Shown here: positions 34,891 through 44,849 of the stretch, piece after piece | How positions within the stretch are numbered: position 1 is the stretch's first letter | Layout: each line of letters begins with the position of its first letter | Assembly (NCBI GenBank): GCA_018806985.1 | Contig: JADANN010000106.1 | Span: forward strand, 124,001 to 188,000 | From: Angiostrongylus vasorum | Lineage: Eukaryota; Nematoda; Chromadorea; Rhabditida; Metastrongylidae | Reading direction: 5' to 3' | DNA length: 64,000 nucleotides | Translations under genes and position numbers: made by a program | Notes under the pieces: model-generated | What the model was told of the DNA's origin: nothing | Database searches by the model: none | Seen by the model: the letters and a program-made list of their open reading frames with translations, nothing else

Positions 34891-35030
34891 CCAAATGGCG
34901 ACAGCTCTTTAGTGGAGCACGGCTAGTTTTCATCCCGAAAAAGAGAGGGAAACGTCCAGGCCAAATGGCGACAGCTCTGTGGGTGGACCACGGGTAGTTT
35001 TCATCATGCGAAGAGAGGTATACGTTCGGA
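34891..35030. repeat. Two-copy tandem repeat, about 70-bp unit
   Basis: CCAAATGGCGACAGCTCT starts at 34891 and again at 34961. Each unit continues through GTGGA-CACGG-TAGTTTTCATC and AGAGAGG, with several differences between units. Confidence 0.75.
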
Positions 35031-35641
35031 AAATGTAGAACGATGCAGAAGAAAACGTACAGCACATAGAGAAGAAAACATCAGTTGTCAATGTCTTTTT
35101 ATTTTTATTCTAGATCCATCATCATATCTACTGTGTGGAGCACTTTTTGCTTCAGACTAGTTTGGTACCAATTTGTTGATAGATTGCATCACCAACCGCT
35201 GCGTTACTCTCCCACCAAGTTATTAATGACACATGAGCCAAATTATATAGAAAAAAAGCGGTCGAGTCAATTTTGGGAGAACGTTTTGGTCGCTGTGAGT
35301 CAGAATCGGCTGATTCGGCGTGCGTCGTGCCGATTCCCGAGCGCAATTGAGGAAAATTATTCGTTCCAATTTTTTAAAGTAATTACTGCGGATAGCGGTA
35401 TTTTATGGAATATTACTTGAGAGCTAACGCACTGTGCATGAATGGATCACCTCCGTCACAGAAAAGCATTATCACATAGCGACGAACCTCCCTTAAAATA
35501 TGACAGTGATTTGAAAGCTTCTCTGTACGGCATTCTCGGTATTCTAGAAACGTTGTACTAAAAGCTCCAGTGTCGCAGCATATAGGTCAATCTAGCATTT
35601 AAATGCTTTTTTCGACTTACTAATGTGTACCTCTTTATTAG

Positions 35642-35940
35642 ATGCGCGTGTAGCGCAGTGGTCGGAGGCGCTCTGGAATACACATGGGATCGACCACCGT
35701 CCCGCAGGCTCACCAAGTCCCTCCGGGATCGGCAAACTGGTACCAGACTTGTCTGGGACAACAGCAGCACTGGCTCGATACATCGATACGCCACAGCTAG
35801 CCACTCTATAGGCTAGATGTTCATTCAATCACTTCTAACAATTAAGTAACAATTAACAGTTCTAACAATGATTAATGAAGTCGAATGCAAGGCGCATCCC
35901 ACACGGATTGATCAACTCCGGGAGTTTTATCCTTTATTTA
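35642..35940 (+). mobile_element. SINE family A
   Basis: GCGCGTGTAGCGCAGTGGTC head (perfect A box), GGGATCGACC, CTGGTACCAGACTTGTCTGG, tail GTTTTATCCTTTATT. Carries a short internal insertion around 35835-35870. Confidence 0.88.
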
Positions 35941-36773
35941 TTGCCTTTTTATTGCTCAACATGAAATCGTTCAATGAAGAAGCCAAGGATAAAATTTAAA
36001 AATGTCCTGCGTTCTTGCTAAGCCGCTATTGTAGTTGTTACCACTGACGTGTTCCTCGGTTGCTGTGCCTCGCGAGTTGAGAATAAGAGATAGAGGTTGA
36101 AGAGTCGGTGTTGATTGATCTCTGAGCGGCCGCCTTCACCACGCATCGTGGAGCTAAATCATTTATTTGCTTGGTTACATAGCACGTGGAATAGAACCAA
36201 CGTCTATCTGCACGCATTGCTTTTACCACTACTCCCTTCTAGTTAGGGTAATCGAAGGTAGAGATCGCTGACACTTCACTGTTGGCTCCCTCAATGTCGG
36301 GGTACCCTTTATTAGTGAGAGTGGTAGGAACCATAGCTGACGTTTACTCCTAATTCACGCTCTAAAGGGTCATGGTTCTCGCTCTTAATGAAGATAGTAG
36401 CCGATTGATGATGTCGTGATGGTGGATATCACAGGGCCCGCTTTTAAGGAAGCTTTTGCACAAGGTAAGTTATAAGCAGTTCCGAGCTGGCACTATTGAA
36501 CCATCGACCATAACTTGTTTAGTTTTAGTGGGTTACTGTAGCATTGTTTCTTCAGAAAACCAACAATGTACGAGAGGAAGTGGGCATGAGATAACCAGCA
36601 CCGAATAATCTAGAACAGAGGACTACGCGCGCCTTCATGTTCCACAAGCGGTGTCCCAGAAGCTTAAAATGTTGCAATTAGTTCAATTCGTCCTTGACCT
36701 TACGTCTTTAAAAGCACAAGTTAGATGATTATGGCAATTAAGGGATACCTCCAAATTCACATAAACCACAAAC

Positions 36774-36779
36774 TTTATT
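36774..36779 (-). terminator. Candidate poly(A) signal of sHSP gene b
   Basis: AATAAA on the minus strand, 184 nt beyond the stop codon of gene b. Confidence 0.4.
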
Positions 36780-36962
36780 AGTGACGTATTTACACAAATA
36801 GATCTTCATTTAACAGATTTACAGTACCAGGTCCACAGTGTACATTTCCATCTTCAACACGTCAGATTACATAAAACAACATACAGCTTATCAGTGTTGC
36901 TACAACGGAAAAAATCTAACAACTAAATCAAGAAATTTGATCAGATCTGGACTAACCGCCTC

Positions 36963-38129
36963 TCACGCCTTTTCACCCACATTTTCAATTGGGATGTTTC
37001 TACCTCCTGATTCAGGCGATTTTTCGAGTTTCGGTACTTCGACTGAGAGTTGTCCCTTATCAGTGAGGGAGGAACGAATTGCATCCAGATTAACATCATC
37101 GGGCAGAATAAACTGACGGGTGAAAGATCTGAAACATGCATGATCAAGTTTTAGGAAGTATGTAAACATCTAATTAAAGGTAATCTTACAACGTTAGCGA
37201 TCAAAAGGTGATATAAGTTACACAGCAGCAATTACATATATCCCAACTGCGAAACAAGGCACCAGACAACTGTACAATGGCCACGAAAAAAAAAGAAAAC
37301 TCAAAAGTGAACAGATTACCAACCTCAAAGAGTAACCATTCTCTTCCTTAAGCTCCTCTTTTCCTTCAATTGTCAGACGATGACCATCTACGTTCACTTT
37401 CAGATTCTCTGGCTTGAACTTCGACACATCAATAGACACAGCGAACTTCGACTCATTGTCAACAATCTAAATAGTGCGCTTCTAGAAGTTAGTACCTGTA
37501 TGGCCCCAGCATGATTTCCACTTTTTTCGGAGTCTTGCTGATTTAGCCATTGGGGGTTCCATGGAGTCCCGAGGTCAGCCTAGGCGAAGTCTGCCTCAGG
37601 TCGTCACCACTATAAGTAGTCACCGCCCTTGTAGATCAGAAAGAGGTTTGCTACCATGCCACTAGTTTGATACCAGGACGGTGGTGTATCCCGGTTTTGG
37701 TTTACTCTTAGCTGGGCATCCAGATAAAAACGCCGGGCTCCTCCTCAGCTAGGGAGGCCCTGCCGGGTCGCAGCGCGACACCCCGGAATACCTCCCACCC
37801 ACGATGAGGCAATAAACCGTTGGAAGGAGTAACAAATACAAGAGTTAAGTCCGACATGTCAAATGTAGTGGAGACAAAAAAGGCAACAACATGTTGACGT
37901 TTTGTTAAAGCAAACTACATAACCATAATGACTCGTAACTATCGTCCTGCAGCTTAAACTTCACTAGCAAAAAATATGATCTCACCTCACTTGCAGATCG
38001 ATCGATAATCTCGGATGGAATTGTGCGATACAGAGGCGAGAACATCATCTGGTCCATTTGACGAAAGTCACGCATACATTCTTCGATAAAACGGGGAAAA
38101 ATGCTAGCTGGACGAATCCACAACGACAT
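36963..38129 (-). CDS. Small heat-shock protein (HSP-16 type), gene b
   Basis: Exons 37986-38129, 37324-37466 and 36963-37128 join in phase to 150 residues plus stop. It starts [14 protein letters not shown] and has an intact crystallin domain ([14 protein letters not shown] through [10 protein letters not shown]) with [15 protein letters not shown]. It ends in [10 protein letters not shown] with the I-x-I anchor. Intron sites and phases are identical to gene a, and the protein is very similar, so a and b are tandem duplicates in the same orientation. Intron 1 (37467-37985) is mostly a repeat C copy. A candidate poly(A) signal (AATAAA) lies about 185 nt past the stop. Confidence 0.92.
37488..37832 (-). 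repeat. Repeat C inside sHSP gene b intron 1
   Basis: CCATGGAGTCCCGAGGTCAG, TCGTCACCACTATAAGTAGT, TTGATACCAGGACGGTGGTG, and the end AATAAACCGTTGGAAGG. The RTE-like terminal segment is eroded. Confidence 0.75.
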
Positions 38130-38198
38130 GACGACGAAATGGAACTCGGATGAGTGCGGTCAGTCGCAAGTCGGATTATGTTTTCGATGGCAGCAATG

Positions 38199-38217
38199 TT
38201 CGCGAAAGTGCGAGACT
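38199..38217 (-). promoter_or_regulatory. Heat-shock element of sHSP gene b
   Basis: TTC (38199) and GAA (38204) are perfect; the next units, TGC (38209) and GAG (38214), are each one base off. It sits about 70-90 bp upstream of the ATG, at the same place as in genes a and c, but looks weaker. Confidence 0.6.
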
Positions 38218-38354
38218 CTACGTCTCTGCTCTCTTCTCGCTCTCTGGACGATAGGGTTTCCCCGCCTCCTTCACGGAAGTTCGCTAACGTGCGGAAGTCT
38301 GCGTCTCTGCACTAGCCATGCTCTTCGGATGATAGCGTTGTGTCCCCCGCCTTC

Positions 38355-38367
38355 TTCTCGAATGTTC
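38355..38367 (-). promoter_or_regulatory. Distal heat-shock element of gene b
   Basis: TTCTCGAATGTTC: three perfect alternating units, about 230 bp upstream of the gene b ATG. Spacing fits HSF binding. Confidence 0.55.
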
Positions 38368-38645
38368 TGCACACTGCAAAACATCACATGATGCAGTCCA
38401 GTCCTCGAAATAGCACCGTTACCCTTTCTGTTCTCCAGTTGTTGGCGTTTGGTGATGTTTGACTGTTTGCTTAATTGTGACCTTTATGTTTTGGGTTAGG
38501 GTAGTGTTTCCAAAAGGAGTGCTTAGTGTATCTAACAACTCTATTGCTTCAGGTGTGTCAGTGTAATTTGATTCGATTACTCCATATTGACCTTACACAT
38601 CCAGTGAAATGGTCCCTAATTTGTTTCGTCCACAATACTGCTTAT

Positions 38646-38936
38646 AAAGGATAAAAGGGTAAAGCTCTTGGCGCTGATCATTCCCTGAGGGATGCGCCAT
38701 GCATTCGACTTCATTAAGCATCGTTGGTGTTGATTGAATGCATGTCTGGCTTTTACAATGATTCGAGGTGGCCTAGCGATGTATCGAGCCAGTGCTGCTA
38801 TTCTCCCAAACAAGACAAGTCTGGTACCAATTTGCCGACCCGGCAGGGATGGTAGGCTTGGTGCTATGGGCACGGGAATCGATTCCACGTGTGTGTTGCA
38901 GGATGCCTCCGAACAGTGCGCCACACGCGCCCCTAT
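38646..38936 (-). mobile_element. SINE family A
   Basis: AAGGATAAAAGGGTAAAGCT tail; GGAATCGATTCCACGTGTG B box region; CAGTGCGCCACACGCGCCC head. Confidence 0.88.
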
Positions 38937-39139
38937 GCTGGTTATAATTTATTGTAATTCCTGGAAACTTTGATATGAAGTAGAAGATTGCTTTTAGCAA
39001 TGGGACTTCCTAGTATGTTAAGTCATGGTTTAATCATTAAGGGAATGTAGTCAGCACGTTCGTCTTCCTCTCTTGTAGTGATAGATTGTCTCGATTTCAA
39101 CACGTAAAAGGTGTAAATTTTCCTTTCTTAGTTATTTTC

Positions 39140-39524
39140 TTCGACTCCTTCCAACGGTTTACCAGCTCATGGTGGCTGGGAGGTGTTTCTGGGTGTCGGA
39201 CTGCGATGTACAGCGGGGGATTCATTCCCCAGGTAGGGGGTCTCACAAGTTGAGGTGGAGTCCGGTTTTTCCATCAGGAAACCTAGCTAAGACTAAACCA
39301 ATACCAATATCCACCACCGTCTTGGTATCAAATTCACATGGTGGGAAATAGCCCTTTGATCCACAAGCGCTGCGACTGCCTGTGGTGATGGAGACCTGGG
39401 GCAGAGGTTGGCCAAGCTAACCTCGGAATTCCAGGGAACCACAGTAGCTTAACTAGCAAATCTCCGAAAAATGGAGGTTATCCTGGGGCCCCCACAACCA
39501 GTGAGGGCGGGCCATTCAAGTACC
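39140..39524 (+). repeat. Repeat C, inverted orientation
   Basis: Starts CTTCCAACGGTTTACCAGCTC, runs through TCTCACAAGTTGAGGTGGAG, TTTGATCCACAAGCGCTGCG and CTAACCTCGGAATTCCAGGG, and ends ACAACCAGTGAGGGCGGGCC plus ATTCAAGTA. Confidence 0.8.
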
Positions 39525-39689
39525 AACTATCAAGTTTCTTCGGTTCTAAATTTGGAAATTTCGGGCAAACAATTTGGACACATCCGTAGGGATTATTTAT
39601 CTCTCTTGTTAACTCATAGTGCGGACTTTATCCCATTATCAGTTCAGTTGCTCCGTATATGTTTTTACTCATTAAGTTTCAATGTATAG

Positions 39690-40150
39690 CTTGTTATCTG
39701 GTGCCTGTTATTTTTTCATAGCAGGATATTATGTGAAATACAACCACAACGTTGCTGAAATATGTGCAAAACTCGAAACCAGGGGTGAGCTTCGAACCTG
39801 TGGTTGCCGTTTCCGTGGCTCATGTGTTACCCACTGCACCAGTGAGACCCGCGTTCTGCCTTGTATCAGCCAGTTTTTTCTCTAACTGTGCCATCGGCAA
39901 TCACCTGTCAACGGGAATAATCTTGGGAGCAGAAATCGGCATTGAATCCAGTTAAGCTGAGGCTGCAGTCCCGTTGACGGGTGATTGCTGATGACATCGT
40001 TTGGGTAGAAAACTGGCTGAGAAAAAGGCAAAACAAAGGCATCGGTTGGTGTGATACTTGACAGCACTTGAGTAAGAGTAATCGTGGGTTCGAATTTAGT
40101 CTGTGGTCCATGTTTTGCAAATATCACAACATTACTGTGGTTGTATTAGT
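39690..40150. repeat. Fold-back repeat family B
   Basis: Inverted arms about 39690-39910 and 39970-40150 around GGGAGCAGAAATCGGCATTG and AAGCTGAGGCTGCAG, the same centre as at 1.2 kb. The left arm (minus) has TGGTGCAGTGG and AGGTTCGAAGC; the right arm (plus) has GGGTTCGAATTT. Confidence 0.8.
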
Positions 40151-40490
40151 TTTCAGTCTATTTTAATGCGAAAACTTCGATGTGCAGTAATTCTGCTGCT
40201 TTTATTTTTACATCGAATTGTACTCAGTTCAATCTATTAGAGCAAATTGGAAACAGGCGGATACGAGCGATTTCTTATACGAATTCAAACTTGGGTTTAA
40301 TATAGCGGAAACATTGTATAAAATTCGAAATCCGCCGAAACGTCAGCTTGTAAGTAAATAAAGAAATAAAGTGACGCCTTGTTTTTTGCTAAACAGAAGT
40401 AGAAAGCACTATTCAATCAATGCCGAGGTTAATAGAAAGTCGGACGTGGGAGTTACATTGTATAGTGTTGAAAATGAGCATTTTCTTACG

Positions 40491-40775
40491 GAGACCGTGT
40501 AGCGCAGTGGTTGGAGGTGCCCAGTAACACATACGTTTGGTCATTTGTTCGATCGCGTTTGCTTGGACGAGCAAACCTTCCATAATTCCGGGGTCGGCAA
40601 ATTGCTACCAGACTTGTATTGGAGTGTAGCAGCACTGACTTGGTACATCGTTAGACCATTGCAAGTCATTATATGTACCAGATATTGCATTCAGTCAACT
40701 CTAACGATGCTTGATCAGGTCAGATTTGCGACCTGATGTCGAAGACCGATAAACCTCAAGAGCTTTGTTCTACTT
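40491..40775 (+). mobile_element. SINE family A, decayed
   Basis: ACCGTGTAGCGCAGTGGTTG head (perfect A box), TTGCTACCAGACTTGTATTG body, tail CAAGAGCTTTGTTC. Confidence 0.75.
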
Positions 40776-40857
40776 TTATGACCATTTGAAGGCAATATTC
40801 ATAGCAGATGCATATGAACAGATTGAAGAAATTTGAAGAACTAGACGTAACTGTTTA

Positions 40858-41210
40858 ATGCGACGGTTCCGGTGTATCTCAACCAAATTCGCACGATTAA
40901 AAATGAACTTAGCGAATGGATGGCCCTGTACATTGAAAGAATGGAATAACGATCGTCATGCGAAATCTCTTGGGAACGCCCTTCGTGCAACAAAAACGAG
41001 CTGCTTTTCGAACAAACGACGAGAAAACGGTTCTGCACGACAACTGGCGACGTTGTGGGCAATGGTTAAGAACATGCTGCAGCCATGAAACACTTCTCGA
41101 GGTCAGATTCGCATCAGAAGTGTGTTGCAATGGCTATTCTGCTTGCTTCAGCGCCATTGCCGACTTTATGGAGGCATTTTCACTATGGATAACATATATG
41201 GATAAGTCAG
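40858..41210 (+). pseudogene. Possible mariner-type transposase relic
   Basis: In one frame (about 40.99-41.2 kb) the pattern T-DEK-VL-DN-RR--QWL recalls the Tc1/mariner block around the catalytic Asp (GDEKW-LYDN-RR--QWL). In another frame just upstream, GWPCTLKEWNNDR recalls W-P-HEL-E. Frameshifted and far too short for a transposase. The match rests on a few residues. Confidence 0.4.
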
Positions 41211-41367
41211 CCATTCCTCAAAGGGTTTGTAACGTATGGTTAAGAATGAGCCCTTTGTGAAACTGGAAAACAACTATTCGGTTCGTTGAATATCTCCTGA
41301 TGGGTTCAGCATAGAAACCACGTTAATATCGTGTCACGACCATGTTGGAAAACACATTAACGTGAAG

Positions 41368-41373
41368 TTTATT
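41368..41373 (-). terminator. Candidate poly(A) signal of sHSP gene c
   Basis: AATAAA on the minus strand, about 200 nt past the stop. The aligned position in pseudogene copies e and f is mutated (AATAAG, AGTAAA). Confidence 0.4.
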
Positions 41374-41571
41374 GGTACCATGCGAACACATTTACATCAT
41401 CAGCAAGAACTCGAATTTTACACAACGGATTAACAGTGTTAGTCACTTCTACAGTACACATTTTCAACACAACAAGTCACACAACACGATTTACAGTTCT
41501 ATGAGACAACCACAAGAAGTCTTAAAAAGTAGATCAGCCAGCTCGACTCTTCATCTGGAATGGCGATTTTT

Positions 41572-42550
41572 CTACGGCTTTTCGGCCACCTGTTCGATTG
41601 GAATGGCTCTGCCACCAGATTCAAGCGTTTTGGTGACTTTAGGCGCTTCAACTGATAGTTTGCCATTATCAGTGAGAGAGGAACGAATTGCGTCGAGGTT
41701 AACATCTTCCGGCAGCACAAACTGACGAGTGAAAGCTCTGTAATGGCGTTTATAAAGCACTAGGAAGCAGTTCAAGACATTTAAAGGTTGTCCTAAAGTG
41801 TCGCAACATCCGAAGATTAATTAAGGAACAGCAGTAGTCACGGATCTCTACAAATGGGAAAGAATCTCGCGGTAGGCGACTACATTATATCTACACTGAG
41901 TTCTTAGAATAGAAATCTAGTTGCTACGAACCTCATTGAATAACTGTTCTCCTCTTCCAGCTCTTCCTTTCCTTCAATGATTAGACAACGACCATCTATG
42001 TTGACTTTTAGATGCTCAGGCTTGAACTTTGACACATCAATAGAAACGGCGAACTTCGACTCGTTGTCGACAATCTAAACAATGTGCACGGGAAACTCGT
42101 GACGATAGTAAGATGTAAGAACGGAGTGATGCAAATGTTTTTGTATATTTTGCAACTATAGAAGATATTAACAATCAACGAGTAGTCCAATGGACAGTTC
42201 TCTCGCTTTCCTACAGTGCTGTTTCATTTTCAAAGCGTAACACATCGTATTACGGCATTTTTTCCAAATGGAAGCATAAACAGTTTTAAATATGTTAACA
42301 TTTTGTTAAAATGAATAACATAAGAATACGATGACTCTTTAAAACCGTCCTTAGATTTGGAATTACTGGCAAAACGCACGCTTACCTCACTAACAGATTT
42401 ATCCAAAACTTCGGTTGGAACCGTGCGACATACAGGGTCGAGCATCATCCTTTCCATTTGACGCATTCTTCTCTCCATGTGACGAAAGTCACTCAGACAT
42501 TCATCGACGAAACGAGGGAAGACATTAGCTGGACGAATCCACAACGACAT
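41572..42550 (-). CDS. Small heat-shock protein (HSP-16 type), gene c
   Basis: Exons 42386-42550, 41932-42074 and 41572-41737 join to 157 residues plus stop. It starts [14 protein letters not shown]. An extra Met/Arg-rich stretch (MERRMRQMERMM, about residues 25-36) makes the N-terminal arm eight residues longer than in gene a. The crystallin domain and IPIEQVAEKP tail are intact. Donors GTAAGC and GTTCGT. Promoter contains TATATAAG and two heat-shock elements. It is divergently oriented to gene d, 2.3 kb away. This gene is the parent type of the decayed copies e and f. Confidence 0.92.
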
Positions 42551-42594
42551 GATGACGAAACACAAAATTTGAATGGTCGGCAGTCGCAAGTGTG

Positions 42595-42602
42595 CTTATA
42601 TA
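42595..42602 (-). promoter_or_regulatory. TATA box of sHSP gene c
   Basis: TATATAAG on the minus strand, 45-52 bp upstream of the ATG and just downstream of the heat-shock element. This implies a 5' UTR of about 20 nt. Confidence 0.65.
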
Positions 42603-42618
42603 TTCGAGGGCAGAAATT

Positions 42619-42646
42619 TTCGCGAATATTCGCGAAGATGCGAGAA
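42619..42646 (-). promoter_or_regulatory. Heat-shock element of sHSP gene c (proximal)
   Basis: Six consecutive 5-bp units, five of them perfect: TTC 42619, GAA 42624, TTC 42629, GAA 42634, (TGC 42639), GAA 42644. It lies 17 bp upstream of the TATA box. Confidence 0.85.
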
Positions 42647-42699
42647 TCTGCGTCTCCGCACTCACCATGCTCACTAAGCGATGTCGCGACTCCGCCCCG

Positions 42700-42712
42700 T
42701 TCGCGAACGTTC
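42700..42712 (-). promoter_or_regulatory. Heat-shock element of sHSP gene c (distal)
   Basis: TTCGCGAACGTTC: three perfect alternating units, 150 bp upstream of the ATG. Confidence 0.7.
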
Positions 42713-44849
42713 TCCGCCTCGCGTAAACATCGCGTGATGCAATCAGCTCCATTTCTCGGAGTGACCTCATCGTCGCCGTTCGTTCATTTAGTCCATTTGC
42801 TTTCCGTTCACTCAGTCCATTTGGAGAATACCGACTTGACCATCATTCTACGACATTCGTAACAAATGACGAAATCCTTAAGGAGCGACCGAAACAACGC
42901 GTGCAACCTTCGAAGAGCGAAGAGCTTTGTGGACGGCGAATACAAGGAATACAAATCCAGTGCAAGAAGTGCTGGGACTTACACAGTAGGTTTGATGACG
43001 GATCATTTAAAATAAAAAGGCTGGAGAGATAGAGAGGAAGAGGTGAAAAAGAGATTTGGTTAGACTGTACACTTATTCATTCTTTGCAATTGTGATATAA
43101 AGAGACTGCTCCGTTTAACAAAAACTTCTCAGCCTTTTTCTTACAGTCTTCTCCTTCTTAAGGTTGCTTAGCTTCTCTTCATTGTTGCTTATAAAGGTCA
43201 GCCTTCTTTCACTGTTCGTGCAAAATTTAACCACACAGGCCTGACATTACGCGGAAAAGAGCAAAAGTTTCGCTCGGCCCAAGACTGAGCTGCTGCACTT
43301 TAGAGGTAAAATGCATCGTGAGATGTTTCGTGTATACTGTTCCTATGAGGAGAACATATGAATTTATCAGGACGACATTGTTCATGATTTCGTTGGATCT
43401 TTTCGGAGCATCAGATCATGTAATCTTCTGCTAGGAAGTTCCTTGATGACATTGAGAACGTCGTTGTCAATAGAAGGCTTTTCCTAACCATTCTCGGTAT
43501 TGTTGAAAAGCTGTACATGAAATCAGTCCCCTCTCAAGTTTTATTTACTGCCAATTCTTTTTTCATGGATGGGTACCGTGTGGAATACAACAGCAAGAGT
43601 GCTGAGATATGAACACAACTCGGAACCCTCAAGTATGCTTCGAACGTGCGATTAACCTTAGTCGATGTGGTGGATAGCACGTGAAAACGTGCCAATGGTA
43701 ACCGTTGGTTCGCAGACGACTTGAGGTATTTCGACATCCTTGTGGTTGTATCGCCTTTATTCGGAATTCTTTTCCCGGAAGAGAGTTAAGCTTCAAGGTT
43801 TCATGAAGTGAAAGACCTACCAAAGCAGTGATACATTCAGATCTCACTGGCTTGGTCGGCTGTGGGGAAGGTTCGCGTTGTTGATAAATATTCGTCTAAT
43901 ATCTTCACAAAAAGCTGCCAATGGTAATATCAGTGTGGCATGCTTGTTTTTCTCTCCAGTCACTTTCCAGCTATTACACCAGCAATTTGAACGTGAAGAA
44001 AGAGATATTTATAGGGAACAGAAATCCTTATAATGCTATGTTTTCTTCCGAGGGAGAAGCTGTCTTTGAATACTCCAACCACTGTCTGATTTCAGGAAGC
44101 TAGCGTAGTGAACGATTTGATTCGACAGCTGATCAGAAAGAAGCGACTTACTGCAGAATGTGTAAGAGTGCTGGTGATCTGTTTTAAACAGAACACGTAG
44201 ACCAACTCCTAGAACAGTTTTTCTTACGTTGAAGTCCTAGAATAAATGCAAGCTACGTAAATATGCATGACGGTGATAGGAGGTGCCAAATTACCTAATT
44301 GACAGCATGAATTTGGGGTTCCACTGCTGCATATCAAGTGCATGACAAAGAATTCGCTGACTCGATAATGAGGCTTCCTTACTATGATGCTAAACAAAAA
44401 CTGTAGCGCCTTTCCTGCCTTTCATACCAACATACTTCGTGCGTAAAAGCGACGATTGGTGACTTTGCTAGCATTCAGTAAAATCGGTTATCGATTATAG
44501 AGTGAACCAGTGAACCCTCAATTGCTGATTACATCATTTCCTCGCTCAGTGCTGATTCCGTCATTTTCCTTTCCTTCCTGTTCCTTGCTTTTTCGGTTTC
44601 TGTTTAGCCACAACGTTCTTTAGTAATGGTTTCCGATCTCGCTTAACATGCGTTTTTGGCAGGAACCTATTCCAATTATAATATGCTTTTTATTTCTCGT
44701 GTTAGAGAATTCTCGTAGAAAATGTTATTTTTGTTTTCTTCACCAAGGAGTTCTTGAACTAGTCGTATTCTCATGTTATGCTCATTAAGTTTAAGGTCTT
44801 ATATTTGCACTTATTTGTCTCATAGGAGTGACTTGCCACTTCACCAACA
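42713..44849. other. Intergenic between divergent sHSP genes c and d
   Basis: 42.84-43.03 kb resembles blocks at 50.5-50.62 and 52.54-52.69 kb. A family B remnant lies at 43.5 kb. The remainder, including the presumed gene d promoter, shows no motif I can name. Confidence 0.5.
43535..43765. repeat. Family B fold-back, decayed
   Basis: TTTATTTACTGCCAATTCTT end, GAGATATGAACACAACTCGG, then inverted sequence GACTTGAGGTATTTCGACAT and TTGTGGTTGTATCGCC. Confidence 0.55.

Larger units (their letters stand above)
32610..36773. other. Intergenic between sHSP genes a and b
   Basis: Upstream region of gene a (to about 32.75 kb), a SINE (33.0 kb), the gag-like ORF and long inverted repeat (33.9-34.6 kb), the 70-bp tandem (34.9 kb) and a SINE (35.6 kb). 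A tRNA-like fragment may lie at 36.15-36.24 kb on the minus strand (GTAGTGGTAAAAGC, GGTTCTATTCC). Confidence 0.5.
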
